A stretch of DNA of 64,000 nucleotides from assembly GCF_015841355.1 (NCBI RefSeq), contig NZ_CP064908.1:2976001-3040000 (forward strand), in the 5' to 3' direction. Positions 55,790-64,000 of the stretch are shown in pieces (position 1 is the stretch's first letter; each line of letters starts with the position of its first letter). Both the position numbers and the translations under genes were made by a program. The notes beneath the pieces are model-generated. The model was not told where the DNA came from and made no database searches. It was given only the letters and a program-made list of their open reading frames with translations. This stretch comes from Synechococcus sp. CBW1107. GTDB lineage: Bacteria > Cyanobacteriota > Cyanobacteriia > PCC-6307 > Cyanobiaceae.

Positions 55790-56060
55790 TTTTTTTAAGC
55801 CACTCCAACTCCATCTTGAGCTTGCCGATTTCCTGAAAGAGTTCAGCCTCTCTGGCTTGTTGATCTCCTTTCTCTTTGTCCTTTCTGCCTCTGCTGAACA
55901 GATCGGCAGCGCCCTCCAGAAGTTGCTTTTTCCACTGACTCACCTGGATTGGGTGGATGGCGTGGTCAGCAGCGATCTCTTGAAGGGTCTTACGGCCGGA
56001 GATGGCCTCCATGGCCACACGGGCCTTGAACTCGGGACTGTGGGTTCTGCGCTTGCTCAT
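55764..56060 (-). CDS. IS3-c OrfA, DNA-binding subunit
   Basis: 98 aa starting MSKRRTHSPEFKARVAMEAI, the standard OrfA opening. The helix-turn-helix LQEIAADHAIHPIQVSQWKKQLLEGA is at about residues 23-48 and a leucine-rich coiled coil (AELFQEIGKLKMELEWLKKK) lies near the end. The ATG at 56060 is followed 17 bases upstream by the end of IS21, so the native promoter of IS3-c has been displaced. Confidence 0.9.
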   Translation of the reverse strand: MSKRRTHSPEFKARVAMEAISGRKTLQEIAADHAIHPIQVSQWKKQLLEGAADLFSRGRKDKEKGDQQAREAELFQEIGKLKMELEWLKKKSQLLDRP

Positions 56061-56192
56061 CGGTGGGGAACCCCGGGTCGGTGTCAGGCGACAGCGAAAA
56101 CTGGTCCGGAGGCGACACGAAAACTGGTCCACCCCGTGGAGCGAGCCAGGCAGGACGACAAGGGCAGCGCAGGGGCGCCATCTCTGGAGCCG

Positions 56193-57488
56193 ATGGTTCT
56201 GGAGACAGCTGTGCAGACCCCTCAGGACGTGGAGGCGATGCGACGGCTATCGGCAGCAGGTTGGGGCCGGAGGCGGATTGCTAAAGAACTGGGCTGTTCA
56301 CCGGAGACGGTGCGCAAGTACCTGCGGCAGGGTGGCTGGCAGCCCTACGGGAAGCCCTGCCGCAACACGGTTCTCGATGGCCAACGGGAGTGGCTGCGGC
56401 AGCGGTTTATGGCCCACCGCGGCAATGCCGATGTGGTGCGGCAGGAGCTGGCCAGTGAGAAGGGAATCGAGGTGAGCCTGCGGACAGTGGAGCGTGCCGT
56501 GGAGCCGTGGCGGCGGGAGCTGCGCAACGCGGCCCTGGCGACGGTGCGGTTTGAGACCCCGCCGGGCCGGCAACTGCAGGCAGACTTTGGCCAGTGCCTG
56601 GTGAGCATTGGCGGCGAGCGGGTGCGGGTGCACCTGGCGGTGCTCACCCTGGGGTACTCGCGCCGGCTGCTGGTGCGGGCATTCCGCAGCGAGAAGCAGG
56701 ACCACTGGCTCCAGGCCCTGGAGGAGGGTTTCCGCCACTGGGGCGGGGTACCGCAGGAGGTGCTGGTGGATAACGCCCGTGCGCTGGTGAGCCAGCACGA
56801 TCCCGAGCGCAACATCCTGGTTTTTGCCGAGCGGCTGGAGGAGTTCGCCCGTTACTGGGGGTTCAAGCCCCGTGCCTGTCGGCCGTACCGGGCCAGAACC
56901 AAAGGCAAGGACGAGCGTGGGGTGGCGTACGTCAAGAGGAACGCCATCGCTGGGCGGGAGTTCAGCAGCTGGGCGGAGTTTGAGGCCCATCTGGTGCGCT
57001 GGACCCGCGAGGTGGCCGACCTGCGGGTGCACGGCACCACCGGCGAGGCGCCGCTGGACCGGTTTGTGCGGGCAGAAGCCCAGGCGTTGCAGCCGCTGGA
57101 GGCCAAGCCGTCGTTCCTGGCGGAGCGGGAGCTGGTGCGGATCGTGCACAGCGACTGCTGCGTGGAGGTGGAGGCGAACTGGTACTCGGCGCCGCAGGCG
57201 CTGATCCGTCAGCGGGTGAGCGTGCTGGTGCGCGATCAACAGGTACTGATCCGCCACGGCGGCCGGATCGTCGCTGAGCACAGGCGCCAGCGGCCCGGTA
57301 GCCGCAGCCGCCAGGTGATCGACGGCCATTGGGAGGGCCTGCTGCCGCAACGGCAGCAGCGCGAGGCGGAGCGATCGCTGCGGGATGGCAACGCAAGACG
57401 TGATCAGGAGCAGCGCCCGGTCCGCAGCTCTGAACTGGCCCGGCCTCTGGCGGTTTATGCCGAGCTGATCGGGGAGGTGGCGGCATGA
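56193..57488 (+). CDS. istA: IS21 transposase IstA (copy 3)
   Basis: Translation identical to the other two copies. The open frame continues upstream into IS3-c sequence to 55857, which I treat as chance. Confidence 0.93.
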   Translation: MVLETAVQTPQDVEAMRRLSAAGWGRRRIAKELGCSPETVRKYLRQGGWQPYGKPCRNTVLDGQREWLRQRFMAHRGNADVVRQELASEKGIEVSLRTVERAVEPWRRELRNAALATVRFETPPGRQLQADFGQCLVSIGGERVRVHLAVLTLGYSRRLLVRAFRSEKQDHWLQALEEGFRHWGGVPQEVLVDNARALVSQHDPERNILVFAERLEEFARYWGFKPRACRPYRARTKGKDERGVAYVKRNAIAGREFSSWAEFEAHLVRWTREVADLRVHGTTGEAPLDRFVRAEAQALQPLEAKPSFLAERELVRIVHSDCCVEVEANWYSAPQALIRQRVSVLVRDQQVLIRHGGRIVAEHRRQRPGSRSRQVIDGHWEGLLPQRQQREAERSLRDGNARRDQEQRPVRSSELARPLAVYAELIGEVAA

Positions 57489-58351
57489 GTCCCACCAACC
57501 CACGCAACCGATCCACAGCGGCGATACCACCGGTACCGACCGAGGAGCTGGAGGCAATGCTCACCCGCCTACGGCTCCCAGCAATCCGCGACCGCCTCGA
57601 TGCGCTGCTGGAGGAAGCGGCAAGGCGGGAGATGAACCTGCGCGAGGCCCTGGCCTGGCTGTGCGCGGCCGAGGTGGCACGCAAAGACCAGCTGCGGATG
57701 GAGATGGCGCTGCGGCTGGCGCGCTTCCCCTATGTGCGCACGCTGGAAGCGTTCGATTTCGAGGCCCAGCCGTCGATCGACCCGGCCCAGATCCGTGAGT
57801 TGGCCACCTGCCGCTGGGTGGCCAACGGCGACACCCTGCTGCTGCTCGGGCCGCCGGGTGTGGGCAAGACCCACCTGGCGGTGGCGCTGGGCCGGGAGGC
57901 GGTGCGTCTCGGTCACAGCGTCCAGTACGTCGGTGCCATGGAGCTGATCAGCGCCCTGGCCAAGGCCCAGGCGCAGCACGCCCTGGAGGGCCGGCTGACG
58001 CAGTACGCCAAAACCCGGCTGCTGATCATCGATGAGCTGGGCTACCTGCCGCTGGAGCCGAACGCTGCGTACCTGTTCTTCCAGCTGATCTCCCGCTGCT
58101 ACCAGCGCGGCAGCGTGCTGATCACCTCCAACCGCCCCGTCATGGAATGGGGCGAGGTGTTTGGCGATCAGGTGGTCGCCACAGCGATCCTCGACCGGCT
58201 GCTGCACCACAGCCACGTGCTGACGATCCGGGGCGACAGCTACCGGCTCAGGGAGAAGCGGCGCAGCGGCCTGATCCGCCCGCAGGCGGGCGGTTCCTCC
58301 TCACCGGACAGCGCTGGCCTACGGCCACCACCGCCCGGTGAGAAGGCCTAA
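57485..58351 (+). CDS. istB: IS21 helper ATPase IstB (copy 3)
   Basis: Identical in translation to copies 1 and 2, full length with intact nucleotide-binding motifs. Confidence 0.93.
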   Translation: MSPTNPRNRSTAAIPPVPTEELEAMLTRLRLPAIRDRLDALLEEAARREMNLREALAWLCAAEVARKDQLRMEMALRLARFPYVRTLEAFDFEAQPSIDPAQIRELATCRWVANGDTLLLLGPPGVGKTHLAVALGREAVRLGHSVQYVGAMELISALAKAQAQHALEGRLTQYAKTRLLIIDELGYLPLEPNAAYLFFQLISRCYQRGSVLITSNRPVMEWGEVFGDQVVATAILDRLLHHSHVLTIRGDSYRLREKRRSGLIRPQAGGSSSPDSAGLRPPPPGEKA

Positions 58352-59581
58352 GGGGAACCCGGATCAAGCGGCACAGATGCCGCAGCCAACAACAACGACA
58401 CGACACCCACCGATGAAACACCGATCCAAGGGCAGCCGTAAGGCCCCCATCAGCAAGCCATCAGGTGGACCAGTTTTCGTGTCGCCGGAGGACCAAAAGC
58501 GGATGTCGCTTGACAGTCGGGGCGGTGCCCCGCCTCAGAGGTTAACGATGGCCCTGGTCCAGAAAACCCCGACCCCCTCAGTGAGGACCGCCGTAAAGGC
58601 AGTCCTCGCCTGGTCGTTCACCGTCTGAGTGAGGAGGAGCGCCAGCGGATCCTGCTGACGTGCAACCAGCCGGAGTACACCTCGCTGCCGCCGGGTCAGA
58701 TCGTGCCGGCGCTGGCGGATCAGGGCCTCTACATCGGCTCCGAGAGCAGCTTCTATCGGGTCTTGCACCAGGCAGGGCAGTGCCACCGACGTGGGCGGGC
58801 CCGGCTGCCGCAGGAACCGCGCTCCGTGCCGCGCCTCAGGGCGGATGGCCCAAACCGGGTTTGGAGCTGGGATATCAGCTTTTTGCCGACCACGGTGCGG
58901 GGTGTGTGGCTGTATCTCTATCTGGTGGTCGACGTCTGGAGTCGCAAGGTGGTGGCCTGGGATGTGGCCGAGGTGGAGTCGGCTGAGATCGCGGCGGATC
59001 TGGTGCAGCGGGCCTGTCTCAAGGAGCGCTACCGGGGGCCCAGCGGCTTTGGCCGCCGTCAGGGCCACCAGCCCCTGGTCCTCCACGCCGACAACGGCAA
59101 CGCCATGCGCGGAGCCACGCTGGAATCACGCCTGGAGGAAATGGGAGTGCTCAGATCCTTCTCCAGGCCGAGAGTCTCCAATGACAACCCCTACTCGGAA
59201 TCCTTGTTCCGAACGGTCAAGTACCGGCCCGACTACCCGAGCCGGCCCTTTGCCGGCAAAGACGAGGCGTGCGAGTGGGTGGCGGCCTTTGTGGATTGGT
59301 ACAACCACCGGCACCACCGCAGTGGCATCAATTTCGTGACGCCCCACCAGCGCCACAGTGGAGCCGCGAAGGCAATTTGCCAACAGCGAGCCGAGGTCTA
59401 CGAGAAGGCCCGTCACTCCCATCCAAGACGCTGGAGCCGAAGCACCCGCTGCTGGCGTCAATCCGAAGAAGTGTGGATCAACAAGCCACCAGAAGAAGAC
59501 CCAATACCGATCCTGGCGCTACTCTTAATCCAGGCCGCCTGAGTGGCAGCGAAGGAGTGACACCTTCCCTGAAAGTCACCG

Positions 59582-60115
59582 CTCCAGGGCAACTCCGCAG
59601 ACTCTGATTGTGCGAAGACCCTTCCGCTGGTGGACATCAGCCTTGAAGTCCTTGTACACAGGTCGCATCAATCGATCCCATCTGACACCCGTGTAGTTAC
59701 AAGGTTCGGGAATTCGGGTTGTCCTCTTTTTGATAGAGGGGGGAAAGTGCCGACTTTGAAGAAGTTTCATGGTCCTCACCATAAGTTTTATTCTTAGAAC
59801 TCTTTGGTCTGTCGTTAGCTTTTCTGTGATCAGACTTGCTTATGCCTTTCGGCCGTTAAATGCTGTTTCCTGAAAAGTGGTCTTTATTATTCTTAATTAA
59901 TACTAGCTTTAATGTTGCAATCCAGTGCTCTTTTTTGCCTGGACTCGCACGCCTAGTGCTTGTTAAGATATGAGTCCTAAACTATCACTAGCACACCTCA
60001 AACATATCGTGCAGCTTTATGTGTTGGAATGCTGACCTTATCGTTGTCATGCAGGTCCCCGGATGGTGCCAAGTACAGCGTGCTGGGTCATTTCCAGCAG
60101 CATGCGCGTCGATTT
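59582..60115. other. AT-rich intergenic region
   Basis: 534 bp between the right end of IS3-b and IS256-H. It is AT-rich with many stops in all frames except the short frame noted at 60029. No RNA gene or inverted repeat was recognised. Confidence 0.4.
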
Positions 60116-60785
60116 GGTAGCGCCCCTCCGAGTGGTGTAACTCAGGAGGTCCTGTGACCCTCTCCGGAGGGTGAACAGGAGCAGTCAGGGGATGACTGCT
60201 TGGAAGCTGATTGCGCAGCTCCATTGATCCATTATGAACCCTGATCGCTGAATTGGCAACTCAGCGATCGATGTGTTCTGTGTAGATCGAGGTAGAAGCT
60301 GGTGCGCTTCAGCTGATGGTTGCAGCCGGCTGGGCGTTCGGATCTGCATCGGTGAGCTCCAAGGGCTCTTCTGGCTCTGGGATCTTGGCCATGGTGGCCT
60401 CAGAGAAGAAGCGGCGACGCTCCAGCTGCCATTCCTCCTGCTGCTCCAGCAGCTGGCTGCCCACCAGGCGCACGATCGCTGGATCATTGGGGAAGATGCC
60501 GACCACGTTGGTGCGGCGTTTGATCTCCTTGTTGAGGCGCTCGAGCGGGTTGGTGCTCCAGACCTTGCGCCAGTGCTCCTGGGGGAAGTGCAGGAAGGCC
60601 AGCACGTCGTCCCGGGCGGCTTCCATCACGGGCACGGCGCCGGGGAACTGCTTGCGCAGCATCTCGGTGACCCGCTGCCAGTGGGCGCGCACCTGATCTG
60701 GAGCCTGGATCACGAACACCGCTTTCATGGCAGCGGCCACCATGTCCTGGCCGGCCTTGGGCACATGGCTCAGCAGGTTGCGCAG

Positions 60786-62385
60786 AGCGGCGTCCCAGCA
60801 AGTGGTGTAACTCAGGAGGATCAGCCCCGGCGTAGCCGGGGCTGACGGCTCACCTCCCTCAGATTTCAGCTGTGGCAATGGGTGGGCCGGTCTGTGACCC
60901 TGTTCGGAGAACTACCACCAAACCGAACACAGACCATGACCCTCACCCATAGTGGCGCCTCCGAGCTGAGCCAGCTCATGGAGGGCACCACCGCTGGCGC
61001 CCTGATCCCAGAGATCGTGCGCCGGGGTTTCCAGGACCTGCTGGAAGCCGAGGTTTCTGCCCTCACGGGCGCTCAACTCCATGAGCGCTGCCCCGATCAG
61101 CGCTCCACCCATCGCAACGGCTACCGGGAGCGGCTGCTCACCACCCAGGTGGGCGACCTCAGCCTGGCCATTCCCAGGTTGCGGCAGGGCAGCTTCTTTC
61201 CCAGCTGGCTGGAGCCACGCCGCCGGGTGGACAAGGCGCTCTACGCCGTGGTGATGGAGGCCTACACCGGCGGGATCTCCACCCGCAAGGTCGACGCCCT
61301 GGTGGAGGCGCTGGGCGGGGCCAGCGGCATCTCCAAATCGGAGGTGAGCCGCATCTGCCAGGGGCTCGATGAGCAGGTGAAAGCCTTTCTGGGCCGGCCG
61401 CTTGACCATGCCCGCTTTCCCTACGTCTACCTCGACGCCACCTACCTCCACGGCCGCCTGGGCCGAAATATGCAGGTGGTGTCGCGGGCGGTGGTGGTGG
61501 CGATCGGCATCAATGCCCTCGGCTACCGCGAAGTTCTCGGCATTGCCGTGGGCGACAGCGAGGCGGAGGGCTTCTGGCGTCAGTTCCTGGGCTCACTCAA
61601 GGAGCGTGGCCTCGACGGCACCCGCCTGGTGATCTCGGATGCCCACCTGGGCCTGACGGCAGCGATCAAGCGGATGTTCCAGGGCAGTAGCTGGCAGAGG
61701 TGCCGGGTGCACTTCCTGCGCAACCTGCTGAGCCATGTGCCCAAGGCCGGCCAGGACATGGTGGCCGCTGCCATGAAAGCGGTGTTCGTGATCCAGGCTC
61801 CAGATCAGGTGCGCGCCCACTGGCAGCGGGTCACCGAGATGCTGCGCAAGCAGTTCCCCGGCGCCGTGCCCGTGATGGAAGCCGCCCGGGACGACGTGCT
61901 GGCCTTCCTGCACTTCCCCCAGGAGCACTGGCGCAAGGTCTGGAGCACCAACCCGCTCGAGCGCCTCAACAAGGAGATCAAACGCCGCACCAACGTGGTC
62001 GGCATCTTCCCCAATGATCCAGCGATCGTGCGCCTGGTGGGCAGCCAGCTGCTGGAGCAGCAGGAGGAATGGCAGCTGGAGCGTCGCCGCTTCTTCTCTG
62101 AGGCCACCATGGCCAAGATCCCAGAGCCAGAAGAGCCCTTGGAGCTCACCGATGCAGATCCGAACGCCCAGCCGGCTGCAACCATCAGCTGAAGCGCACC
62201 AGCTTCTACCTCGATCTACACAGAACACATCGATCGCTGAGTTGCCAATTCAGCGATCAGGGTTCATAATGGATCAATGGAGCTGCGCAATCAGCTTCCA
62301 AGCAGTCATCCCCTGACTGCTCCTGTTCACCCTCCGGAGAGGGTCACAGGACCTCCTGAGTTACACCACTCGGAGGGGCGCTACC
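60786..62385 (+). mobile_element. IS256-family element copy I, intact, inside copy H
   Basis: 1600 bp, with 8-bp duplication TTGCGCAG at 60778-60785 and 62386-62393. Opposite in orientation to its host copy. The clean duplication shows that this element can insert into itself, unlike elements with strong target immunity. Confidence 0.97.
60882..62192 (+). CDS. IS256-family transposase (copy I)
   Basis: Full length, identical translation to the other intact copies, DDE complete. Confidence 0.96.
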   Translation: MGRSVTLFGELPPNRTQTMTLTHSGASELSQLMEGTTAGALIPEIVRRGFQDLLEAEVSALTGAQLHERCPDQRSTHRNGYRERLLTTQVGDLSLAIPRLRQGSFFPSWLEPRRRVDKALYAVVMEAYTGGISTRKVDALVEALGGASGISKSEVSRICQGLDEQVKAFLGRPLDHARFPYVYLDATYLHGRLGRNMQVVSRAVVVAIGINALGYREVLGIAVGDSEAEGFWRQFLGSLKERGLDGTRLVISDAHLGLTAAIKRMFQGSSWQRCRVHFLRNLLSHVPKAGQDMVAAAMKAVFVIQAPDQVRAHWQRVTEMLRKQFPGAVPVMEAARDDVLAFLHFPQEHWRKVWSTNPLERLNKEIKRRTNVVGIFPNDPAIVRLVGSQLLEQQEEWQLERRRFFSEATMAKIPEPEEPLELTDADPNAQPAATIS

Positions 62386-63485
62386 TTGCGCAGGAAGTGC
62401 ACCCGGCACCTCTGCCAGCTACTGCCCTGGAACATCCGCTTGATCGCTGCCGTCAGGCCCAGGTGGGCATCCGAGATCACCAGGCGGGTGCCGTCGAGGC
62501 CACGCTCCTTGAGTGAGCCCAGGAACTGACGCCAGAAGCCCTCCGCCTCGCTGTCGCCCACGGCAATGCCGAGAACTTCGCGGTAGCCGAGGGCATTGAT
62601 GCCGATCGCCACCACCACCGCCCGCGACACCACCTGCATATTTCGGCCCAGGCGGCCGTGGAGGTAGGTGGCGTCGAGGTAGACGTAGGGAAAGCGGGCA
62701 TGGTCAAGCGGCCGGCCCAGAAAGGCTTTCACCTGCTCATCGAGCCCCTGGCAGATGCGGCTCACCTCCGATTTGGAGATGCCGCTGGCCCCGCCCAGCG
62801 CCTCCACCAGGGCGTCGACCTTGCGGGTGGAGATCCCGCCGGTGTAGGCCTCCATCACCACGGCGTAGAGCGCCTTGTCCACCCGGCGGCGTGGCTCCAG
62901 CCAGCTGGGAAAGAAGCTGCCCTGCCGCAACCTGGGAATGGCCAGGCTGAGGTCGCCCACCTGGGTGGTGAGCAGCCGCTCCCGGTAGCCGTTGCGATGG
63001 GTGGAGCGCTGATCGGGGCAGCGCTCATGGAGTTGAGCGCCCGTGAGGGCAGAAACCTCGGCTTCCAGCAGGTCCTGGAAACCCCGGCGCACGATCTCTG
63101 GGATCAGGGCGCCAGCGGTGGTGCCCTCCATGAGCTGGCTCAGCTCGGAGGCGCCACTATGGGTGAGGGTCATGGTCTGTGTTCGGTTTGGTGGTAGTTC
63201 TCCGAACAGGGTCACAGACCGGCCCACCCATTGCCACAGCTGAAATCTGAGGGAGGTGAGCCGTCAGCCCCGGCTACGCCGGGGCTGATCCTCCTGAGTT
63301 ACACCACTTGCTGGGACGCCGCTGTCGATTTGAAGATGCTGCTGCTCACAGGTCCATTCAGCCGGCCACCCTGTTCGATTCCTGAAACACTATGCAAGCG
63401 ATCATGGCTTGAATAATTTATGTAATATTTACTACATATGTGAAGAGGTGTATCAACCTGTCCATCTGATGACTTGACCTTTAAG

Positions 63486-63770
63486 ATGACGACAGGCCAA
63501 GGCCTTATGTTAATTGACTTATTATCCATGTCCTCAGATCAGCACACTTTTCAATCTGCTACTGAACCTGTTAAGTTTCCAGCTTGCCTCTCTCTTGTGG
63601 ACGGCTATTTTGCCAACTGTCAGCTGGTTTACCAACACAACAAGGAAATTGGCGCCTCTCAAGAAGAGGTATTGAGCGTTCCCAGTGAGCTCTCTAAAGA
63701 GTTTCAAAAACTTTCACCGACTATTAAAAACCTTGGCAGGGCTTTCGAGCTTGGCTTGTTGCACGATTGA
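63486..63770 (+). CDS. Hypothetical small protein
   Basis: Up to 94 aa from the ATG at 63486; ATGs at 63507 and 63528 are equally possible and none has a clear ribosome binding site. The likely core is MSSDQHTFQSATEPVKFPAC, then LSLVDGYFANCQLVYQHNKE and a helical end with EELSVPSE-like and KEFQKLSPTIKNLGRAFELG segments. It is soluble, with no signal. No family is recognised. Base composition is intermediate between backbone and cluster. Confidence 0.4.
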   Translation: MTTGQGLMLIDLLSMSSDQHTFQSATEPVKFPACLSLVDGYFANCQLVYQHNKEIGASQEEVLSVPSELSKEFQKLSPTIKNLGRAFELGLLHD

Positions 63771-64000
63771 ACTTCATTTGATTTGTATTATCTGCTCTTT
63801 TGCTTGACCCCATTCCTGAATGCGTATTGAAGTCGTAAGCCAAGGTTATACGACCTATTGACGCTGACGAGTCTCCCTTGAAGGGCCCGATTCTATGTAT
63901 ATAATCTTATACTTTATTCTAACTTCATGATAATAAAATATTATAATTTATTGGCTACTGAGAAATAAGGCAGTCTCTGCTGTCTTTCATAATCATCTTT
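63771..64000. other. AT-rich end of window
   Basis: 230 bases, very AT-rich from 63895 on, with no gene recognised. The stretch AAGGGCCCG near 63882 and the TATATAATC-like words after it might be promoter sequence for a gene beyond the window. Confidence 0.3.

Larger units (their letters stand above)
56082..58515 (+). mobile_element. IS21-family element, copy 3
   Basis: 2434 bp with the same ends as the other copies. Target duplication GTCGG at 56077-56081 and 58516-58520. It lies between the right tip of IS3-c and its orfA start. Confidence 0.95.
54875..58580 (-). mobile_element. IS3-family element c, split by IS21 copy 3
   Basis: 1267 bp of its own sequence plus IS21 and its 5-bp duplication. 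The ends TGAGGTGGTTGGC and (reversed) TGAGGGGGTCGGG pair in imperfect repeats that include CTGGACCA. The target duplication is GTG at 54872-54874 and 58581-58583, the usual 3 bp. Transcribed on the reverse strand. Confidence 0.88.
54682..59542 (+). pseudogene. IS3-b OrfB, split by IS3-c
   Basis: The frame 54682-54874 resumes at 58584-59542 after removing IS3-c and one GTG; the joint reads LGDGDGEDRRKGSPR. Rejoined it is 383 aa with the -1 extension. The second part keeps the core: WSWDISFLPT, LHADNGNAMRG and NPYSESLFRTVKY carry the D, D and E. It is a close relative of IS3-a OrfB. As it stands the N-terminal 64 residues are separated and the product should be inactive. Confidence 0.88.
52299..59581 (+). 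mobile_element. IS3-family element b, split by IS3-a and IS3-c
   Basis: The two tips share TTCAGG(A/G)AAG(A/G)TGTC: the left is at 52307-52320 and the right, reversed, near 59560-59573. By analogy with IS3-a, the element ends nine bases outside the TCAGG, at about 52299 and 59581. Without the inserts it is about 1720 bp. I found no matching target duplication at these ends. OrfA is interrupted by IS3-a and orfB by IS3-c. Confidence 0.8.
60309..63227 (-). pseudogene. IS256 transposase of copy H, split by copy I
   Basis: The first 278 codons are 63227 down to 62394, the rest 60785 down to 60309. The break falls in CRVHFLRNLL, between the second Asp and the Glu of the DDE triad, so each part lacks a catalytic residue. 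Confidence 0.93.
60116..63323 (-). mobile_element. IS256-family copy H, split by copy I
   Basis: The two parts, 60116-60785 and 62394-63323, add to 1600 bp. The 8-bp duplication GTCGATTT is at 60108-60115 and 63324-63331. Copy I is inserted in its transposase gene. Confidence 0.96.
60029..63385 (+). pseudogene. Possible small ORF split by IS256-H
   Basis: Removing IS256-H and one GTCGATTT copy joins 60029-60115 to 63332-63385 as a 46-codon frame (MLTLSLSCRSPDGAKYSVLG, then HFQQHARRFEDAAAHRS and a short end). Its middle reads like normal protein, and the frame is open further upstream, so it may be the tail of a decayed gene. No family is recognised. Weak call. Confidence 0.2.

Noticed and set aside
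52299-59581. CRISPR array or integron suspected from dense repeats
   Set aside because: The repeats are explained fully by IS ends and duplications; no short regularly spaced repeats or attC-like sites were seen.
9803-63323. Prophage or integrative element
   Set aside because: No integrase of the tyrosine or serine type, no capsid, tail or conjugation genes, and no tRNA attachment site were found.

Overview
The window looks like a chromosome segment of a freshwater or brackish picocyanobacterium of the Synechococcus/Cyanobium kind. The GC-rich backbone carries a type-B succinate dehydrogenase operon, a partial pyrF, a small DUF3136-like protein and several secreted proteins of a cyanobacterial type. 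The assignment is inference from protein character; no rRNA or tRNA gene was seen.

Layout. 1-9.8 kb is ordinary backbone: pyrF (cut by the window edge), sdhC-sdhA-sdhB, a GAF-GGDEF protein, a transglutaminase, a pterin carbinolamine dehydratase, small conserved proteins and a patatin-like lipase. From 9.8 to 23.7 kb three backbone genes are each cut by a member of one IS256-family element (1600 bp, 8-bp target duplications): a degenerate AAA-like gene in a patatin/MscS operon, a diiron-oxygenase-like gene and a Tat-type dienelactone hydrolase. All three rejoin in frame when the element and one target copy are removed in silico, so the insertions look recent. From 24.5 kb the base composition turns AT-rich, beginning with a leaderless beta-helix protein, and foreign DNA dominates to the end.

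The centre is a large inverted duplication. Bases 29175-38590 and 45084-52891 are the same 7808-bp segment in opposite orientation, apart from one IS256 insertion in the left arm and one base difference that I noticed. The segment and its left-hand continuation carry an AT-rich cluster: on one strand an alpha/beta hydrolase, a 174-aa acidic protein, a sulfotransferase and a 354-aa protein; divergently a TPR protein, a membrane protein fused to an HlyD-type adaptor, and a second sulfotransferase-like protein. Each arm has one broken gene, but the broken genes differ, so every gene keeps one intact copy. The inferred role is modification by sulfation and export of a surface product; no function is proven.

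Mobile elements. There are nine IS256-family copies (A-I), five of them intact with identical transposase translations; three copies of one IS21-family element (2434 bp, 5-bp duplications, istA-istB); and three IS3-family elements (a, b, c) nested in each other. In 52.3-59.6 kb IS3-b is cut by IS3-a and by IS3-c, and IS3-c is cut by IS21. IS256-I sits inside IS256-H, IS256-E lies inside a rearranged IS256-D, and IS21 sits inside IS256-A and IS256-G at different sites. Together they record a recent and continuing transposition burst.
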